Shown in pieces: positions 39,204-49,175 of a stretch of 64,000 bases of DNA. The notes beneath the pieces were generated by a model, which saw only the letters and a list, made by a program, of their open reading frames with translations, was not told the origin of the DNA and made no database searches. Made by a program: the position numbers and the translations under genes. This stretch comes from Rhizobacter sp. AJA081-3 (GTDB taxonomy: Bacteria; Pseudomonadota; Gammaproteobacteria; Burkholderiales; Burkholderiaceae_C), in the NCBI RefSeq assembly GCF_017795745.1, contig NZ_CP059067.1:62001-126000 (forward strand), read 5' to 3'. Every line of letters starts with the position of its first letter. Position 1 is the stretch's first letter.

Positions 39204-41159
39204 TCAGTCGCCGCGCAGGCGTGCAACGCACACGCCCTGTGCAGGCACGGTGTCGTTACCGATCAGCCAGTCCACCGATTCGGTGGGCAGCGTCGCGGGC
39301 TCGTCGCCGTAGTTGAAGAGGAAGATCAGTTCGCCGCGCTGGCGAATGCGCACGCCCGCGGGCAGCGCGTAGGGTTCGAGGCCGGCGTCGACGGCGGCGC
39401 GATGCATCACTGCGCTGAGGGTGGGCGCGTCGAACCAGCCGGCGAGGTAGCGCACGCTCCCGCAGCGAACGACGGCCGGGCCACCGAACTCGTCGGCAAA
39501 CTGGGCCTCGCCGACGCTGTCATTGCCCAGTTCGACGTGCTCGCGCCAGCGGATGCACCCGCCGCGGTGTTCGCCGAGCACCACCGGGGCGGCGATGCCA
39601 GGGCGCAGCGACTCGACGCGGCGCACGCGAATCGGCATCAGCGTGCGCAGGTCGCCTGGCGGCAGGCCATCGGCGATCGACAGCGTCTCGACCTTGGACC
39701 CGCAGCGCGGGCCGAGCACCACCTGCGCGCCGCTGTCGCGCAGCCGCGCCACGAAGCCGTCGGGCAGGTGAGGCAGAGTCGGTACGACGACCAGCGCATA
39801 ACCCTCCAGCGGAGCCTGCGCCGACACGATGTCGACGTCCAGCGCCAGCTCCCGCAGCGCGCTGTACCACTCGAAGGCCAGGCGCAGCGCGTTGAAGTCG
39901 GCGCCCTGCGGCTGCGCCTCGATGGCCCAGCGCGCCTCGTAGTCGAAGACCAGCGCCACGGGGGCCCGCTCACTCTTGACGACCGGCACACGGCCCAGTT
40001 CGTCAGCCACCTGCGCGGCCTCGATGCCGCCGGCGTCGAGCTGGTTGTCGGGCGTGTTCAGGCCGGCGTGCATCTGTTCCTGCGCGAACGGCGCCTGCCG
40101 CCAGCGGAAGTAGCTGACCACGCCCGCGCCGTGCGCGAAGGCCTCCCAGGTCCACAGCCGCACCATGCCGTCCTTGGGCGACGGGTTCCAGTGGGCCCAG
40201 TTCACCGGGCCGGGCTGCTGCTCCATCACCCAGAAGGGCAGCCGGCTCATGCCGCGGTACAGGTCGTGATGGAAGGCGGCGAAGTCCGGGTGGCCGGTGC
40301 GCAGCCAGCGACGCTTCTCTTCGTCGCTGAACCAGAACATTTCCAGCGCACCCAGTGGGTAGCTGTCCCATCCGACGAAGTCGAGGTCGGCCGCGACCTT
40401 GTGGTGGTCGAACTCGGTGAAGAAGAGCATGAAGTTGTGCGACACCGGCCGGCCCGGCGCATGCTCGCGCAGGATCTCGACCTGCATGCGGTTGAAGCGC
40501 ACCACTTCGTCGCTGGCGAAGCGACGGAAGTCGAAACGATGCGCCGGGTTCGACTCAGTGACCGTGAGCATCGGCGCGTCGATCTCATCGAAGCTGCGGT
40601 ACTCCTGGCTCCAGAACACGTTGCCCCAGGCCTCGTTCAATCGCGCGATGTTCCCGTAGCGCTTGCGCAGCCACAGCCGGAAGCGCTGCGCGGCCTGGGC
40701 CGACCAGCTCAGCACGGTGTCGTGGCAGCCGTACTCGTTGTCGGTCTGCCAGGCGGTCACTGCCGGGTGGCGGCCGTACCGTTGCGCCTGCAGCGTGACG
40801 ATGCGCCGCGACTCTTCGAGGTAGGCGTCGCTGGAGAAGTCGTAGTGGCGGCGCGAGCCGAAGCGGCGTTCGCGGCCTTGCGCGTCGACCGCGAGCATGC
40901 CCGGGTGGCGATCCACCAGCCACTTCGGCGGCGTGGCCGTGGGCGTGCCCATCACGACTTCGAGACCGGCGCGCGCCAGCGTTTCCACCGCGCGGTCCAG
41001 CCAGTCCCAGTGCAGCTCGCCCGGGCTCGGCTCGATGCGCGACCAGGCGAACTCGCCGATGCGCACATGCCGGATGCCGAGCTCGGCCATGCGCCGCGCG
41101 TCGTCGGGCCAGAGGGCTTCCGGCCAGTGCTCGGGGTAGTAGCAGACGCCCAGCTTCAT
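39204..41159 (-). CDS. Beta-galactosidase, glycoside hydrolase family 42
   Basis: 651 residues. It starts [20 protein letters not shown], typical of GH42. The acid/base is Glu142 in [11 protein letters not shown] and the nucleophile is Glu313 in [15 protein letters not shown] middle trimerisation-like domain ([15 protein letters not shown]) and a C-terminal beta domain follow. No signal peptide is present, so galactosides are hydrolysed in the cytoplasm after import by the ABC system encoded around it. Some family members act on arabino- or xylo-galactosides. Confidence 0.93.
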   Translation of the reverse strand: MKLGVCYYPEHWPEALWPDDARRMAELGIRHVRIGEFAWSRIEPSPGELHWDWLDRAVETLARAGLEVVMGTPTATPPKWLVDRHPGMLAVDAQGRERRFGSRRHYDFSSDAYLEESRRIVTLQAQRYGRHPAVTAWQTDNEYGCHDTVLSWSAQAAQRFRLWLRKRYGNIARLNEAWGNVFWSQEYRSFDEIDAPMLTVTESNPAHRFDFRRFASDEVVRFNRMQVEILREHAPGRPVSHNFMLFFTEFDHHKVAADLDFVGWDSYPLGALEMFWFSDEEKRRWLRTGHPDFAAFHHDLYRGMSRLPFWVMEQQPGPVNWAHWNPSPKDGMVRLWTWEAFAHGAGVVSYFRWRQAPFAQEQMHAGLNTPDNQLDAGGIEAAQVADELGRVPVVKSERAPVALVFDYEARWAIEAQPQGADFNALRLAFEWYSALRELALDVDIVSAQAPLEGYALVVVPTLPHLPDGFVARLRDSGAQVVLGPRCGSKVETLSIADGLPPGDLRTLMPIRVRRVESLRPGIAAPVVLGEHRGGCIRWREHVELGNDSVGEAQFADEFGGPAVVRCGSVRYLAGWFDAPTLSAVMHRAAVDAGLEPYALPAGVRIRQRGELIFLFNYGDEPATLPTESVDWLIGNDTVPAQGVCVARLRGD

Positions 41160-41167
41160 CGCAGGCC

Positions 41168-42298
<1,131 letters not shown>

Positions 42299-42331
42299 GG
42301 GCGTGGGCGAAACTGCGCTACTTCAGTGATT

Positions 42332-42342
42332 TCATCATACAA
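42332..42342 (-). promoter_or_regulatory. Candidate FadR-family operator upstream of the sugar transport operon
   Basis: On the minus strand TTGTATGATGA matches five of six fixed positions of the FadR-subfamily pattern TNGTNNNACNA. It lies 34 bases before the ATPase start, within ATTTGTATGATGAAAT. The similar site before the aldolase shares ATTTGTA. Confidence 0.45.
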
Positions 42343-42367
42343 ATAAGCGCCCGCCGGCGCCGCAGGG

Positions 42368-43126
42368 TTAGCCCCGATGTCGGCGGGAGGCGCGCGCCGG
42401 CGGTTCGGTGGCCGGCGGCGGCAGCAGGCGCCGCCGCGAATCGGCCAGCAGCAGCGCCATCGCCTGCCCCGCGGCCAGCGTGTCGCGGGTGCGGATCGCC
42501 TCGCTCACGCGGGCGTGGTCGGGCAACGCGATGCGGAAGTCCTGCGCATGACTGGCGGTCAACACCAGCAACGACTCCAGCGTGGAGCCGATCAGCGCGG
42601 CCAGCGGCATCAGCAGCGCGTTGCCGGTGGCGCTGAGGACGGCGCGGTGGAAGTCGACGTCGGCCTCGACCCACCGTTCGATGCTGCGCGCCGCACCCAT
42701 GCGCGCCAGCGCGTCCTGGATCTCCGCCATCTGCTCGTCGCTGCGGTGCCTGGCAGCCAGCTGCGCGGCGGCCGGCTCGATGATCTCCCGCATCTCGGCG
42801 AGCTGCTCGATGAATCGCGCATCGGGCAGGGTGCGGCAGCGCCACGCCAGCACATCGGGGTCGAGCTGGTTCCATTCGGTGATCGGTCGTACCCGCGTGC
42901 CGATGCGAGGCCGCGATTCAAGAAGCCCCTTCGCCGCAAGCACCTTGATCGCCTCGCGCAGCGCGGTGCGGCTGACGTGCAGCTGCACACACAGATCTTC
43001 CTCGCTGGGAAGCACCGTGCCGGGGGCGTAGTTTCCGCCGGCGATGCGAGCGCCGAGCTCGTGGACCACCTGGCCGTGCAGGCTGGGGCCGCGGTAGGTG
43101 GCGCCGATGTGGGTGACCTTCGACAT
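42368..43126 (-). CDS. FadR-subfamily GntR transcription regulator
   Basis: 252 residues. The N-terminal winged helix contains LHGQVVHELGARIAGGNY, then LPSEEDLCVQLHVSRTALREAIKVLAAKGLLESRPRIG-type sequence, typical of GntR. The C-terminal FCD domain is all-helical with metal-site histidines in DVDFHRAVLSATGN and near ASHAQDF. FadR-type members such as DgoR, UxuR and LldR sense carboxylic acids, often sugar acids. It lies between the transport operon and the divergent KDPGal aldolase, so it probably represses both and responds to galactonate or a derivative. Confidence 0.9.
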   Translation of the reverse strand: MSKVTHIGATYRGPSLHGQVVHELGARIAGGNYAPGTVLPSEEDLCVQLHVSRTALREAIKVLAAKGLLESRPRIGTRVRPITEWNQLDPDVLAWRCRTLPDARFIEQLAEMREIIEPAAAQLAARHRSDEQMAEIQDALARMGAARSIERWVEADVDFHRAVLSATGNALLMPLAALIGSTLESLLVLTASHAQDFRIALPDHARVSEAIRTRDTLAAGQAMALLLADSRRRLLPPPATEPPARASRRHRG

Positions 43127-43156
43127 GGCGCTCAGTCTAGGCCGGGCCGGCTCGAT

Positions 43157-43171
43157 TTGTAATACAGTATT
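43157..43171. promoter_or_regulatory. Candidate FadR-family operator between the regulator and the KDPGal aldolase gene
   Basis: TTGTAATACAG at 43157-43167 matches five of six fixed positions of TNGTNNNACNA, and the overlapping AATACAGTATT at 43161-43171 is a perfect inverted repeat around one base. It lies in the 56-base gap between divergent genes and could block both promoters. Confidence 0.6.
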
Positions 43172-43182
43172 TTCCTCGACCG

Positions 43183-43818
43183 ATGCCAGCCGACCCCGCC
43201 ATGACGACGACCGACTCCCAGCCGCCCCTGGTGGCCATCCTGCGCGGCCTCGAAGCCGAGCGCGCCGCCGAGGTCGCTCGGGTGCTGTTCGATGCCGGCT
43301 TCCGCATCGTCGAGGTGCCGCTGAACCGGCCCGGCGCGATCGATGGCATCGCCGCCATCGTGCGCGTCGCGCCCGCCGACGCGCTGGTGGGCGGCGGCAC
43401 CATGCTCACGCCGGCCGACGTCGACGCGGTGCACGCCGCCGGCGGCCGCATGATGGTCTCGCCGAACTGCAACCCGGCGGTGATCGCGCAGGCGCGCCAG
43501 CGCGGCATGTTCGCCGCGCCCGGTGTGGCCACGCCGACCGAGGCCTTCGCGGCGCTCGAGGCCGGAGCCAGCGTGCTCAAGCTGTTTCCGGCCGAGGTCA
43601 TCGGACCGGCGGGCTTGAAGGCGATGGCCTCGGTGCTGCCGGCCGGCACGGGGCTGTGGCCGGTGGGCGGCATCACGCCGGAAAGCCTGGCGCCCTGGGT
43701 GCGGGCCGGCGCCACCGGCTTCGGCATCGGCAGCCAGCTCTTCAAGCCGGGCATGGCGCTGGCGGAGATCGACCGAATGGCGCGCGCTTTCGTCGCCGCC
43801 TGGGCGGCCACGCGCTGA
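43183..43818 (+). CDS. dgoA: 2-dehydro-3-deoxy-6-phosphogalactonate aldolase
   Basis: 211 residues of the class I KDPG/KDPGal aldolase family. The Schiff-base lysine is Lys133 in VLKLFPAE and the proton-transfer glutamate is Glu44 in RIVEVPLNRP. LVAILRG, GGGTMLTPADVDA and VGGITPESLAPW match DgoA more closely than Eda. It cleaves KDPGal to pyruvate and glyceraldehyde 3-phosphate, the last step of galactonate breakdown. No ribosome site precedes the ATG at 43183 or the alternative ATG six codons later, so a very short or absent leader is possible. It is divergent from the GntR gene. Confidence 0.87.
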   Translation: MPADPAMTTTDSQPPLVAILRGLEAERAAEVARVLFDAGFRIVEVPLNRPGAIDGIAAIVRVAPADALVGGGTMLTPADVDAVHAAGGRMMVSPNCNPAVIAQARQRGMFAAPGVATPTEAFAALEAGASVLKLFPAEVIGPAGLKAMASVLPAGTGLWPVGGITPESLAPWVRAGATGFGIGSQLFKPGMALAEIDRMARAFVAAWAATR

Positions 43819-44391
43819 TCAGGGGTCCTGGATGGCCTCGACCTGCACGAGCAGCCGCACGCGGTCGGCCACCAGCGGCAGGCCGAACGTCAGCCCGTAG
43901 TCGCTGCGCAGCAGTTCGGCCTCGAAGTCGCCGCCGCACCAGGGCCGCTGGACGACCGGGTGCGTGCCGCAGGCAAAGCGCTGCGCGCGCAGCGTCAGCG
44001 GCCGGCTGATGCCGCGCAGCGTGAACTCGCCGCGCACCTCGCGCAGCGCCTGGCCCTCGAAGACGAATCGCTCGGCGACGAAGTAGGCCTGCGGATGCGC
44101 CGTGCTGGCGAGCAGGTCGTCCTGCCGCAACCGGCTGTCGAGCACGGCCAGCCCGGTGCTCACGGCCTGGGTCGGCACGCTCAGCGACACCTGGCCCGTG
44201 CCGGCGCGCATGTCGAGCGCGGCCAGGCCGTCCAGCGGCCCGAAACGCCCGCGCAGCGTCGCGGTGCCGAAGTGCATCACCTCGAAGTGCACGAAGCTGT
44301 GCGACGGGTCGAATCGGTAGTTCGCCGGCTGAGCCGCCGCAAGGCCGGCGGCCACGGCCAGCCCGATCGCGAGAACTGCTCGACGTTTCAT
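43819..44391 (-). CDS. YceI-family periplasmic protein (first copy)
   Basis: 190 residues. A signal peptide (ending GLAAAQP) leads to the YceI lipocalin-like barrel: NYRFDPSHSFVHFEVMHFGTATLRGRFG, then RDYGLT-like SDYGLTFGLPLVADRVRL at the end. YceI proteins bind long-chain isoprenoid lipids such as octaprenyl compounds in the periplasm. Two cysteines (FACGTHPVVQRPWCGGDF) may form a disulfide; a similar pair is present in the second copy. Its stop abuts the dgoA stop on the opposite strand. Confidence 0.88.
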   Translation of the reverse strand: MKRRAVLAIGLAVAAGLAAAQPANYRFDPSHSFVHFEVMHFGTATLRGRFGPLDGLAALDMRAGTGQVSLSVPTQAVSTGLAVLDSRLRQDDLLASTAHPQAYFVAERFVFEGQALREVRGEFTLRGISRPLTLRAQRFACGTHPVVQRPWCGGDFEAELLRSDYGLTFGLPLVADRVRLLVQVEAIQDP

Positions 44392-44456
44392 CGCCGGATT
44401 GTCTGCCGGCTCCCACAGTGCAGTGTGAGAATTCGCGACCAGCATCCTGCCCGCCG

Positions 44457-46247
44457 ATGCGTCCGCTCAGCGAATCCCGCCCCCCCGGGGCCACCGACCT
44501 CGACGCGATCGACGCCGCCGGGCTCGACTCGCGCATCGATCGCGCCGAGATCGCCCTGCTGTTCGACCGCACGCGCACGTCCAACTGGATCGCCTTTCCT
44601 GTCGGGCTGCTGCTGTGCTGGCTGCTGTGGAACGTCGTGCCGCAGACGACGCTGCTGGGCTGGCTGGCGCTCAAGTACCTGGTGGCCTTCGTTCGCCTGG
44701 GCATCGCCTGGCGCTACCGGCGCGACGGCCCGGCCCACGAGGCGCGCTGGGGGCGGCGTTACGAGTGGGCGCTGGTCGTCGACGGCACGGTCTACGGACT
44801 GATCGCCACGCTGCTGCTGCCACCGGGCGATCCCGAAGCCGCGGCGCTCTTGAACGCCACCGTGATCGGCGTGGCGGCGATCGGCCTGATCGTGCTGTCG
44901 GTGCGGCCGTTCGCCTGCCTGGGGTTCTGCGTACCGGTGCTGTTGCCGCCGATCCTCTATCAGCTGTCGGTGGGGACGAGGCTGTCGTTCTACACGGCAC
45001 TGGCGATGACGGTCTTCCTCGGTCTCATCGTCAGCGAAGGGCGGCGTGCTGCGGCGACCACGCGCACCATGCTGCGGCTGCGGTTCGAGATGGCCATCGT
45101 CGCCGACCAGCGCGCGCAGGCGCTCGACCTGGCGAAGCGGCACAGCGCGGTGAAGGGCCAGTTCCTCGCCACCATGAGCCACGAGATGCGCACGCCGCTG
45201 CACGGCATGCTCGGGCTGGCCTCGCTGGCACGTGCCGGCTCGCCCGAGGCCGACCGCTACCTCGGCATGCTCGAGCACACCGGGCGGCACCTGCTCGGCT
45301 TGATCAACGACGTGCTCGACTACTCGAAGATCGAGAGTGGCTACCTGCAGCTCGCGCCGCGACCTTTCGACCTGGCCGAACTCGTTGCCGCAGTGGCCGA
45401 GCTCACGCGTGTCTCGGCGGCTGAGAAGGGCCTGGTCTTCCGTCTCGATCTGGCGCTGCCGCGGCCCTTCTGGGTGACCGGCGACGCGGTGCGCCTGCGC
45501 CAGGTGCTGCTCAACCTCACCGGCAACGCCGTCAAGTTCACTGACGCCGGGCGGATCGAGTTGCGCGTGCGCTGCGATGTCGGCGGCCGCGCGGTGTTCA
45601 CGGTGATCGACAGCGGCGAGGGCGTGCCGATGTCCGAGCGCGAGCGCATCTTCCAGCCCTTCCACCAGGGCGATGCCTCGTTCGGGCGGCGCCACGGCGG
45701 CACCGGGCTGGGGCTGGCGATCTCGCGGGAGCTGGCACGCGCGATGGGCGGCGACGTGAGCTGCGCCGACGCCGCAGCTGCCGCAGGGGCCTGCTTCGAG
45801 CTGCGTCTGCCGCTGCCGCTGGCCGAGGCCGCCGAATCGGCGCCCGACCCCGAGCTCTCGAGCACGCTGCAAGGCGAGGTGCTGCTGGTGGAGGACAACC
45901 CGGTCAACGCGCTGGTGGCGCAGGCCATGCTCGAGCGCGTCGGCCTGCACGTGGAGTGCGTCGAGGACGGCGAGCAGGCGCTGCGGCGCGTGCGCGAACG
46001 CCGCTACGACCTGGTGTTGATGGACTGCCAGATGCCCGGCATGGACGGCTTCGAGGCGACCCGACGCATTCGCGCCGAAGAGCGCGCCGAGCGCCGCGAG
46101 CCGCTGCGCATCGTCGCGCTGACCGCCAACGCGCTGGAAGGTGACCGCCAGCGCAGCCTGGAGGCCGGCATGGACGACCACCTCGCCAAGCCCTTCGGCG
46201 AGGCCGAACTGGCCCTTCTTCTGCAGCGCCACCTGGGTGGCGGCTGA
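44457..46247 (+). CDS. Hybrid sensor histidine kinase / response regulator
   Basis: 596 residues. About six membrane helices fill residues 44-192, with no sizeable external sensor loop. A short coil leads to HisKA with His242 in ATMSHEMRTPLHG, an ATPase domain with the N box in LLNLTGNAVKFTD and a G box in GGTGLGLAIS. A receiver domain from about residue 474 has phospho-acceptor Asp523 in LVLMDCQMPGMDGFEATRRIR. The 7TM-like input without a ligand domain suggests it senses membrane or redox state; that is inference. It sits between YceI genes on the opposite strand. No separate partner regulator is adjacent. Confidence 0.9.
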   Translation: MRPLSESRPPGATDLDAIDAAGLDSRIDRAEIALLFDRTRTSNWIAFPVGLLLCWLLWNVVPQTTLLGWLALKYLVAFVRLGIAWRYRRDGPAHEARWGRRYEWALVVDGTVYGLIATLLLPPGDPEAAALLNATVIGVAAIGLIVLSVRPFACLGFCVPVLLPPILYQLSVGTRLSFYTALAMTVFLGLIVSEGRRAAATTRTMLRLRFEMAIVADQRAQALDLAKRHSAVKGQFLATMSHEMRTPLHGMLGLASLARAGSPEADRYLGMLEHTGRHLLGLINDVLDYSKIESGYLQLAPRPFDLAELVAAVAELTRVSAAEKGLVFRLDLALPRPFWVTGDAVRLRQVLLNLTGNAVKFTDAGRIELRVRCDVGGRAVFTVIDSGEGVPMSERERIFQPFHQGDASFGRRHGGTGLGLAISRELARAMGGDVSCADAAAAAGACFELRLPLPLAEAAESAPDPELSSTLQGEVLLVEDNPVNALVAQAMLERVGLHVECVEDGEQALRRVRERRYDLVLMDCQMPGMDGFEATRRIRAEERAERREPLRIVALTANALEGDRQRSLEAGMDDHLAKPFGEAELALLLQRHLGGG

Positions 46248-46255
46248 GATTTCCC

Positions 46256-46822
46256 TTACTGCTTGACGGCTTCGATCTGGATCAGCAGGCGGATGTTGTC
46301 GGGGATGCCCGGCAGGCCGTAGACGATGCCCCACTGGCTGCGCGCGATGGTGGTCTCGAAGTCGCCGCCGCACACCTCGCGCTTGAGCATCGGGTTCTGG
46401 TAGCAGTTGAAGTTGCTCGCCTTCAGGGTGACCGGGAGGGTCTTGCCCATCATCGTGAGCGTGCCCGCCACTTCGCTGACCTTGTCGCCGTTGAAGCTGA
46501 ACTTGTCGCCGACGAACTTGGCGCTCGGGTTGGTGGCGGCGTCGAAGAAGTCCTTGCTCTTCAGGTGGCCGTCGAGCGGTCCCACGCCGGTGCTCACCGA
46601 GGTGATGTCGATGGTGATCTCGGCCTTGCCGGTCTTGCCGGCGCGGTCGAACTGCACGGTGCCTTCCTTGCGGTCGAAGCGGCCGCGCAGCGTCGAGGTG
46701 CCGAAGTGCTGCGCCTCGAAGGTCACGAAGGTGTGCGTCGGGTCCACGCCGTAGGTGGCGCTTTGCGCCTGGGCGAAGCCGGCGGCGGCGATCAGTGCGG
46801 AGGCAATCAGTGTCTTCTTCAT
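46256..46822 (-). CDS. YceI-family periplasmic protein (second copy)
   Basis: 188 residues with a signal peptide ending FAQAQ. YceI landmarks are TYGVDPTHTFVTFEAQHFGTSTLRGRFD, KSKDFFDAATNPSAKF and SQWGIVYGLPGIPDNIRLLIQ. The first copy (43819-44391) shares the HFGT.TLRGRF core, the cysteine pair and the Q.E..... end, so these two are close paralogues separated by the kinase gene. It lies 47 bases after the third copy on the same strand. Confidence 0.92.
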   Translation of the reverse strand: MKKTLIASALIAAAGFAQAQSATYGVDPTHTFVTFEAQHFGTSTLRGRFDRKEGTVQFDRAGKTGKAEITIDITSVSTGVGPLDGHLKSKDFFDAATNPSAKFVGDKFSFNGDKVSEVAGTLTMMGKTLPVTLKASNFNCYQNPMLKREVCGGDFETTIARSQWGIVYGLPGIPDNIRLLIQIEAVKQ

Positions 46823-46869
46823 CGTCGTGTCCCTGTCGGAAAGTGGATTCGGGTGTGTGGGGGTGGAAC

Positions 46870-47433
46870 TCAGAGCGCGCCGACACCCGTCAGCGCGAGC
46901 TTGAACTTGACCTGAACGTCGTTGGCGACCATGGAGGTGTCCTTCCAGTCGCCGTCGCCGATCTTGTAATCGAGCCGTTTGAGCACGAAGCCGCCGGTGG
47001 CCGTGGTGATGCCGCTGGCCTGCGACAGCGCCACCGGCACCACGACGTTCTGACTCGCGCCCTTGATCGTGAGCTTGCCGGTGACCTCGAACTTGCCCGC
47101 GCCGGCAGGCTTCACCGCGGCGCTCTGGAAGCTGGCCTGAGGAAACTTCTTGGTGTCGAACCAGTCGGGCTTGACGACTTCCGCCTCGGTCTCGGCCGCA
47201 CCCAGCGAGACGCTGGCCAGGTCGATGGTGAAGGCGATCTTCGCGGCCTCGGGCTTCTTCGGATCGAAGCTGACCTGGGCCTCGAACTTGCGGAACTTGC
47301 CGTCCACCGGCACGCCCATCTGCTTGCTGGTGAAGGCAATCTCGCTGCCGGCCGGCACGAGTTGCTGCGCGCAGGCGGGCGCGGCGAACAAGGCGGCCAC
47401 CGACAGGGCGCTGACGACGAGGTAGGTCTTCAT
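46870..47433 (-). CDS. YceI-family periplasmic protein (third, divergent copy)
   Basis: 187 residues with a signal peptide ending PACAQ. It has the YceI barrel with IAFTSKQMGVPVDGKFRKFEAQVSFD and WFDTKKFPQASFQS, but lacks the HFGTSTLRGRF and cysteine features of the other two copies. This form is the one normally found after a cytochrome b561 gene, as in E. coli yceJ-yceI. It starts 14 bases after the b561 stop here. Confidence 0.9.
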   Translation of the reverse strand: MKTYLVVSALSVAALFAAPACAQQLVPAGSEIAFTSKQMGVPVDGKFRKFEAQVSFDPKKPEAAKIAFTIDLASVSLGAAETEAEVVKPDWFDTKKFPQASFQSAAVKPAGAGKFEVTGKLTIKGASQNVVVPVALSQASGITTATGGFVLKRLDYKIGDGDWKDTSMVANDVQVKFKLALTGVGAL

Positions 47434-47447
47434 GGGTCGGTGTTCTT

Positions 47448-47990
47448 TCAGGCGCGGCCCGGACGCATGCGGTCCAGCAGGCCGTCGCGGTCGACGAAGT
47501 GGTGCTTCAGCGCTGCGCCCACGTGGGCAAGCACCAGCGCGGCCAGCGTGAAGGCCAGGATCTTGTGCAGCGGCTTGATGGCCTCGGCCAGCGCCTTGTC
47601 GGGCGAGACGAAGTCGGGCAGCGGCAACACGCCGAAGACGACGACGGGGAAGCCCGCCGCCGAGCTGTAGGCCCAGCCGGCCAATGGCACGGCGAAGAAG
47701 AGCAGGTAGAGCAGGCCGTGCACCGCGTGCGAGGCGCGCTGCTGCCAGGCCGGCATCGGCACGTCGGCCGGGGGCCGGTGCGTCAATCGCCACAGCAGGC
47801 GCAGGGCCGACAGCGTCAGGATGCAGATGCCGGCCCATTTGTGCCAGTTGTACAGCTTCAGGCGCTGCGGCGAGATCGGCAGCTCGGTCATGTACACGCC
47901 CACGCTGAACGAGCCGACGATGGCCAGCCCCAGCAGCCAGTGCAATGCGATGGCCGGGCCGGTGTAACGCTCGCGGGATGCAGTGCTCAT
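47448..47990 (-). CDS. Cytochrome b561 (YceJ-like)
   Basis: 180 residues with four helices and the expected haem histidines: AIALHWLLGLAIVG, LYNWHKWAGICILTLSALRLLWRLTH, SHAVHGLLYLLFFAVPLAGW and PLHKILAFTLAALVLAHVGAALKHHF. It transfers electrons between membrane quinol and periplasm. Its pairing with yceI suggests redox chemistry on the isoprenoid quinone-like lipid that YceI binds. I chose the ATG at 47988-47990; an ATG 20 codons upstream adds a basic stretch without support. Confidence 0.9.
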   Translation of the reverse strand: MSTASRERYTGPAIALHWLLGLAIVGSFSVGVYMTELPISPQRLKLYNWHKWAGICILTLSALRLLWRLTHRPPADVPMPAWQQRASHAVHGLLYLLFFAVPLAGWAYSSAAGFPVVVFGVLPLPDFVSPDKALAEAIKPLHKILAFTLAALVLAHVGAALKHHFVDRDGLLDRMRPGRA

Positions 47991-48188
47991 GGGGTTCCGA
48001 AGGGGCGCAAGGCCCGCACTGTAGGTGGCGGTGGCGGCTCGGCGCTTCATGCGGCTTGACGTGAGCGTTCAAGAAAACTGGTGAACCAACCCGGTTCCGA
48101 CCCGGCGATGCCCGTTGCGTTCACTCAACGGCGCCGGGCGCGCACTGCCTACAGTGTGTTTGTCTCAAAATGAAAACAGGAGTGGGCG

Positions 48189-49166
48189 ATGAATGCGGCT
48201 TCTTGCAGGCGCCTTCTGCGGCAATGGCTGGTGCCGGGCGTGCTGGGTGTGTTGCTGGCCGCGTGCGGCGGTGGTGGCGGAGATGACGGCGGCGGGCCGC
48301 CGGGCAGCATCGACGTGAGTGCAGCCAACCAGGACCTGCTCGTGCGTGCCGGTGTGATCGCCATCCAGGGCGACGTGATCGGCGGTGCGCTGGGCGTGGC
48401 GGCCAGCCCGGGGCGCGCAGCGCCGCTGGCGAGCGGCCTTCGCAAGCGCATCGCCGCGCTGATCGGCCCGGAGGTCGAGGCCTGCTTCGTGTCGGGCAGC
48501 ACCAGCAGCACGCTCGACGACCGCGACAACAGCGGTGCCGCCACGGTCGGCGACGTACTGACGATGACCTACAACGACTGTGTCGAGGTCGCCGGCGAGG
48601 TCACGAACGGAACCTTCATCGCGACCTACACGCAGATCAACCCGGCGACGCTGACCATCGCAGCCAACGTCACGACGAGCGACATGTCGTCGGTCTCCAG
48701 CACGCGCAGCGTGACCGCGCAGGGCGACTTCAGCCTGCAACTGCGATTCGTCAGTGTGACGAGCGAGACACTGCATCTTGCGGTGGGTCAGGCTCTGGCG
48801 ATGGCGGTCACCACGCCGCGCTTCAGCGACACGATCACCTTGCGCGCCGGCTACACGACCGACTCGGTGTACGACAGCACGATCCTGCCGCCCGGCGGCA
48901 CGGTGGCGGGCCTCACCTCGACCACGGCCTCCGGGCAGGTGGCGTCGGCCAATGCCGCGGGCTACGTGACCGTGCGCACGCTGCAGCCGATGCTGCAGTA
49001 CGACGTCGACGCCAACCCGCGCTCCGGTCAATTCGAGGCGGTGGGCAAGACCGGCTCGCTGCAGGCCACCGTGCTGTCGACCACGCAGGTGCAGATCGAC
49101 CTGGACGCCGATGGCAACGGCGTGTTCGACGCGAGCAAGGTCGTGCTCTGGAGCGACCTCTTCTAG
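48189..49166 (+). CDS. Hypothetical lipoprotein
   Basis: 325 residues. The signal ends in a lipobox VLLAAC followed by GGGGGDDGGG, a common outer-membrane lipoprotein linker in this order. The mature part is rich in Thr, Ser and Val in alternating strands (TLTIAANVTTSDMSSVSSTRSV), probably a beta-barrel or beta-helix. It has one cysteine in EACFVSG and another in YNDCVE, which might pair. The C-terminus DLDADGNGVFDASKVV resembles an EF-hand-like calcium loop. I do not recognise a family. It stands alone between divergent b561 and convergent ior genes. Confidence 0.75.
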   Translation: MNAASCRRLLRQWLVPGVLGVLLAACGGGGGDDGGGPPGSIDVSAANQDLLVRAGVIAIQGDVIGGALGVAASPGRAAPLASGLRKRIAALIGPEVEACFVSGSTSSTLDDRDNSGAATVGDVLTMTYNDCVEVAGEVTNGTFIATYTQINPATLTIAANVTTSDMSSVSSTRSVTAQGDFSLQLRFVSVTSETLHLAVGQALAMAVTTPRFSDTITLRAGYTTDSVYDSTILPPGGTVAGLTSTTASGQVASANAAGYVTVRTLQPMLQYDVDANPRSGQFEAVGKTGSLQATVLSTTQVQIDLDADGNGVFDASKVVLWSDLF

Positions 49167-49175
49167 CGCTGGCGA

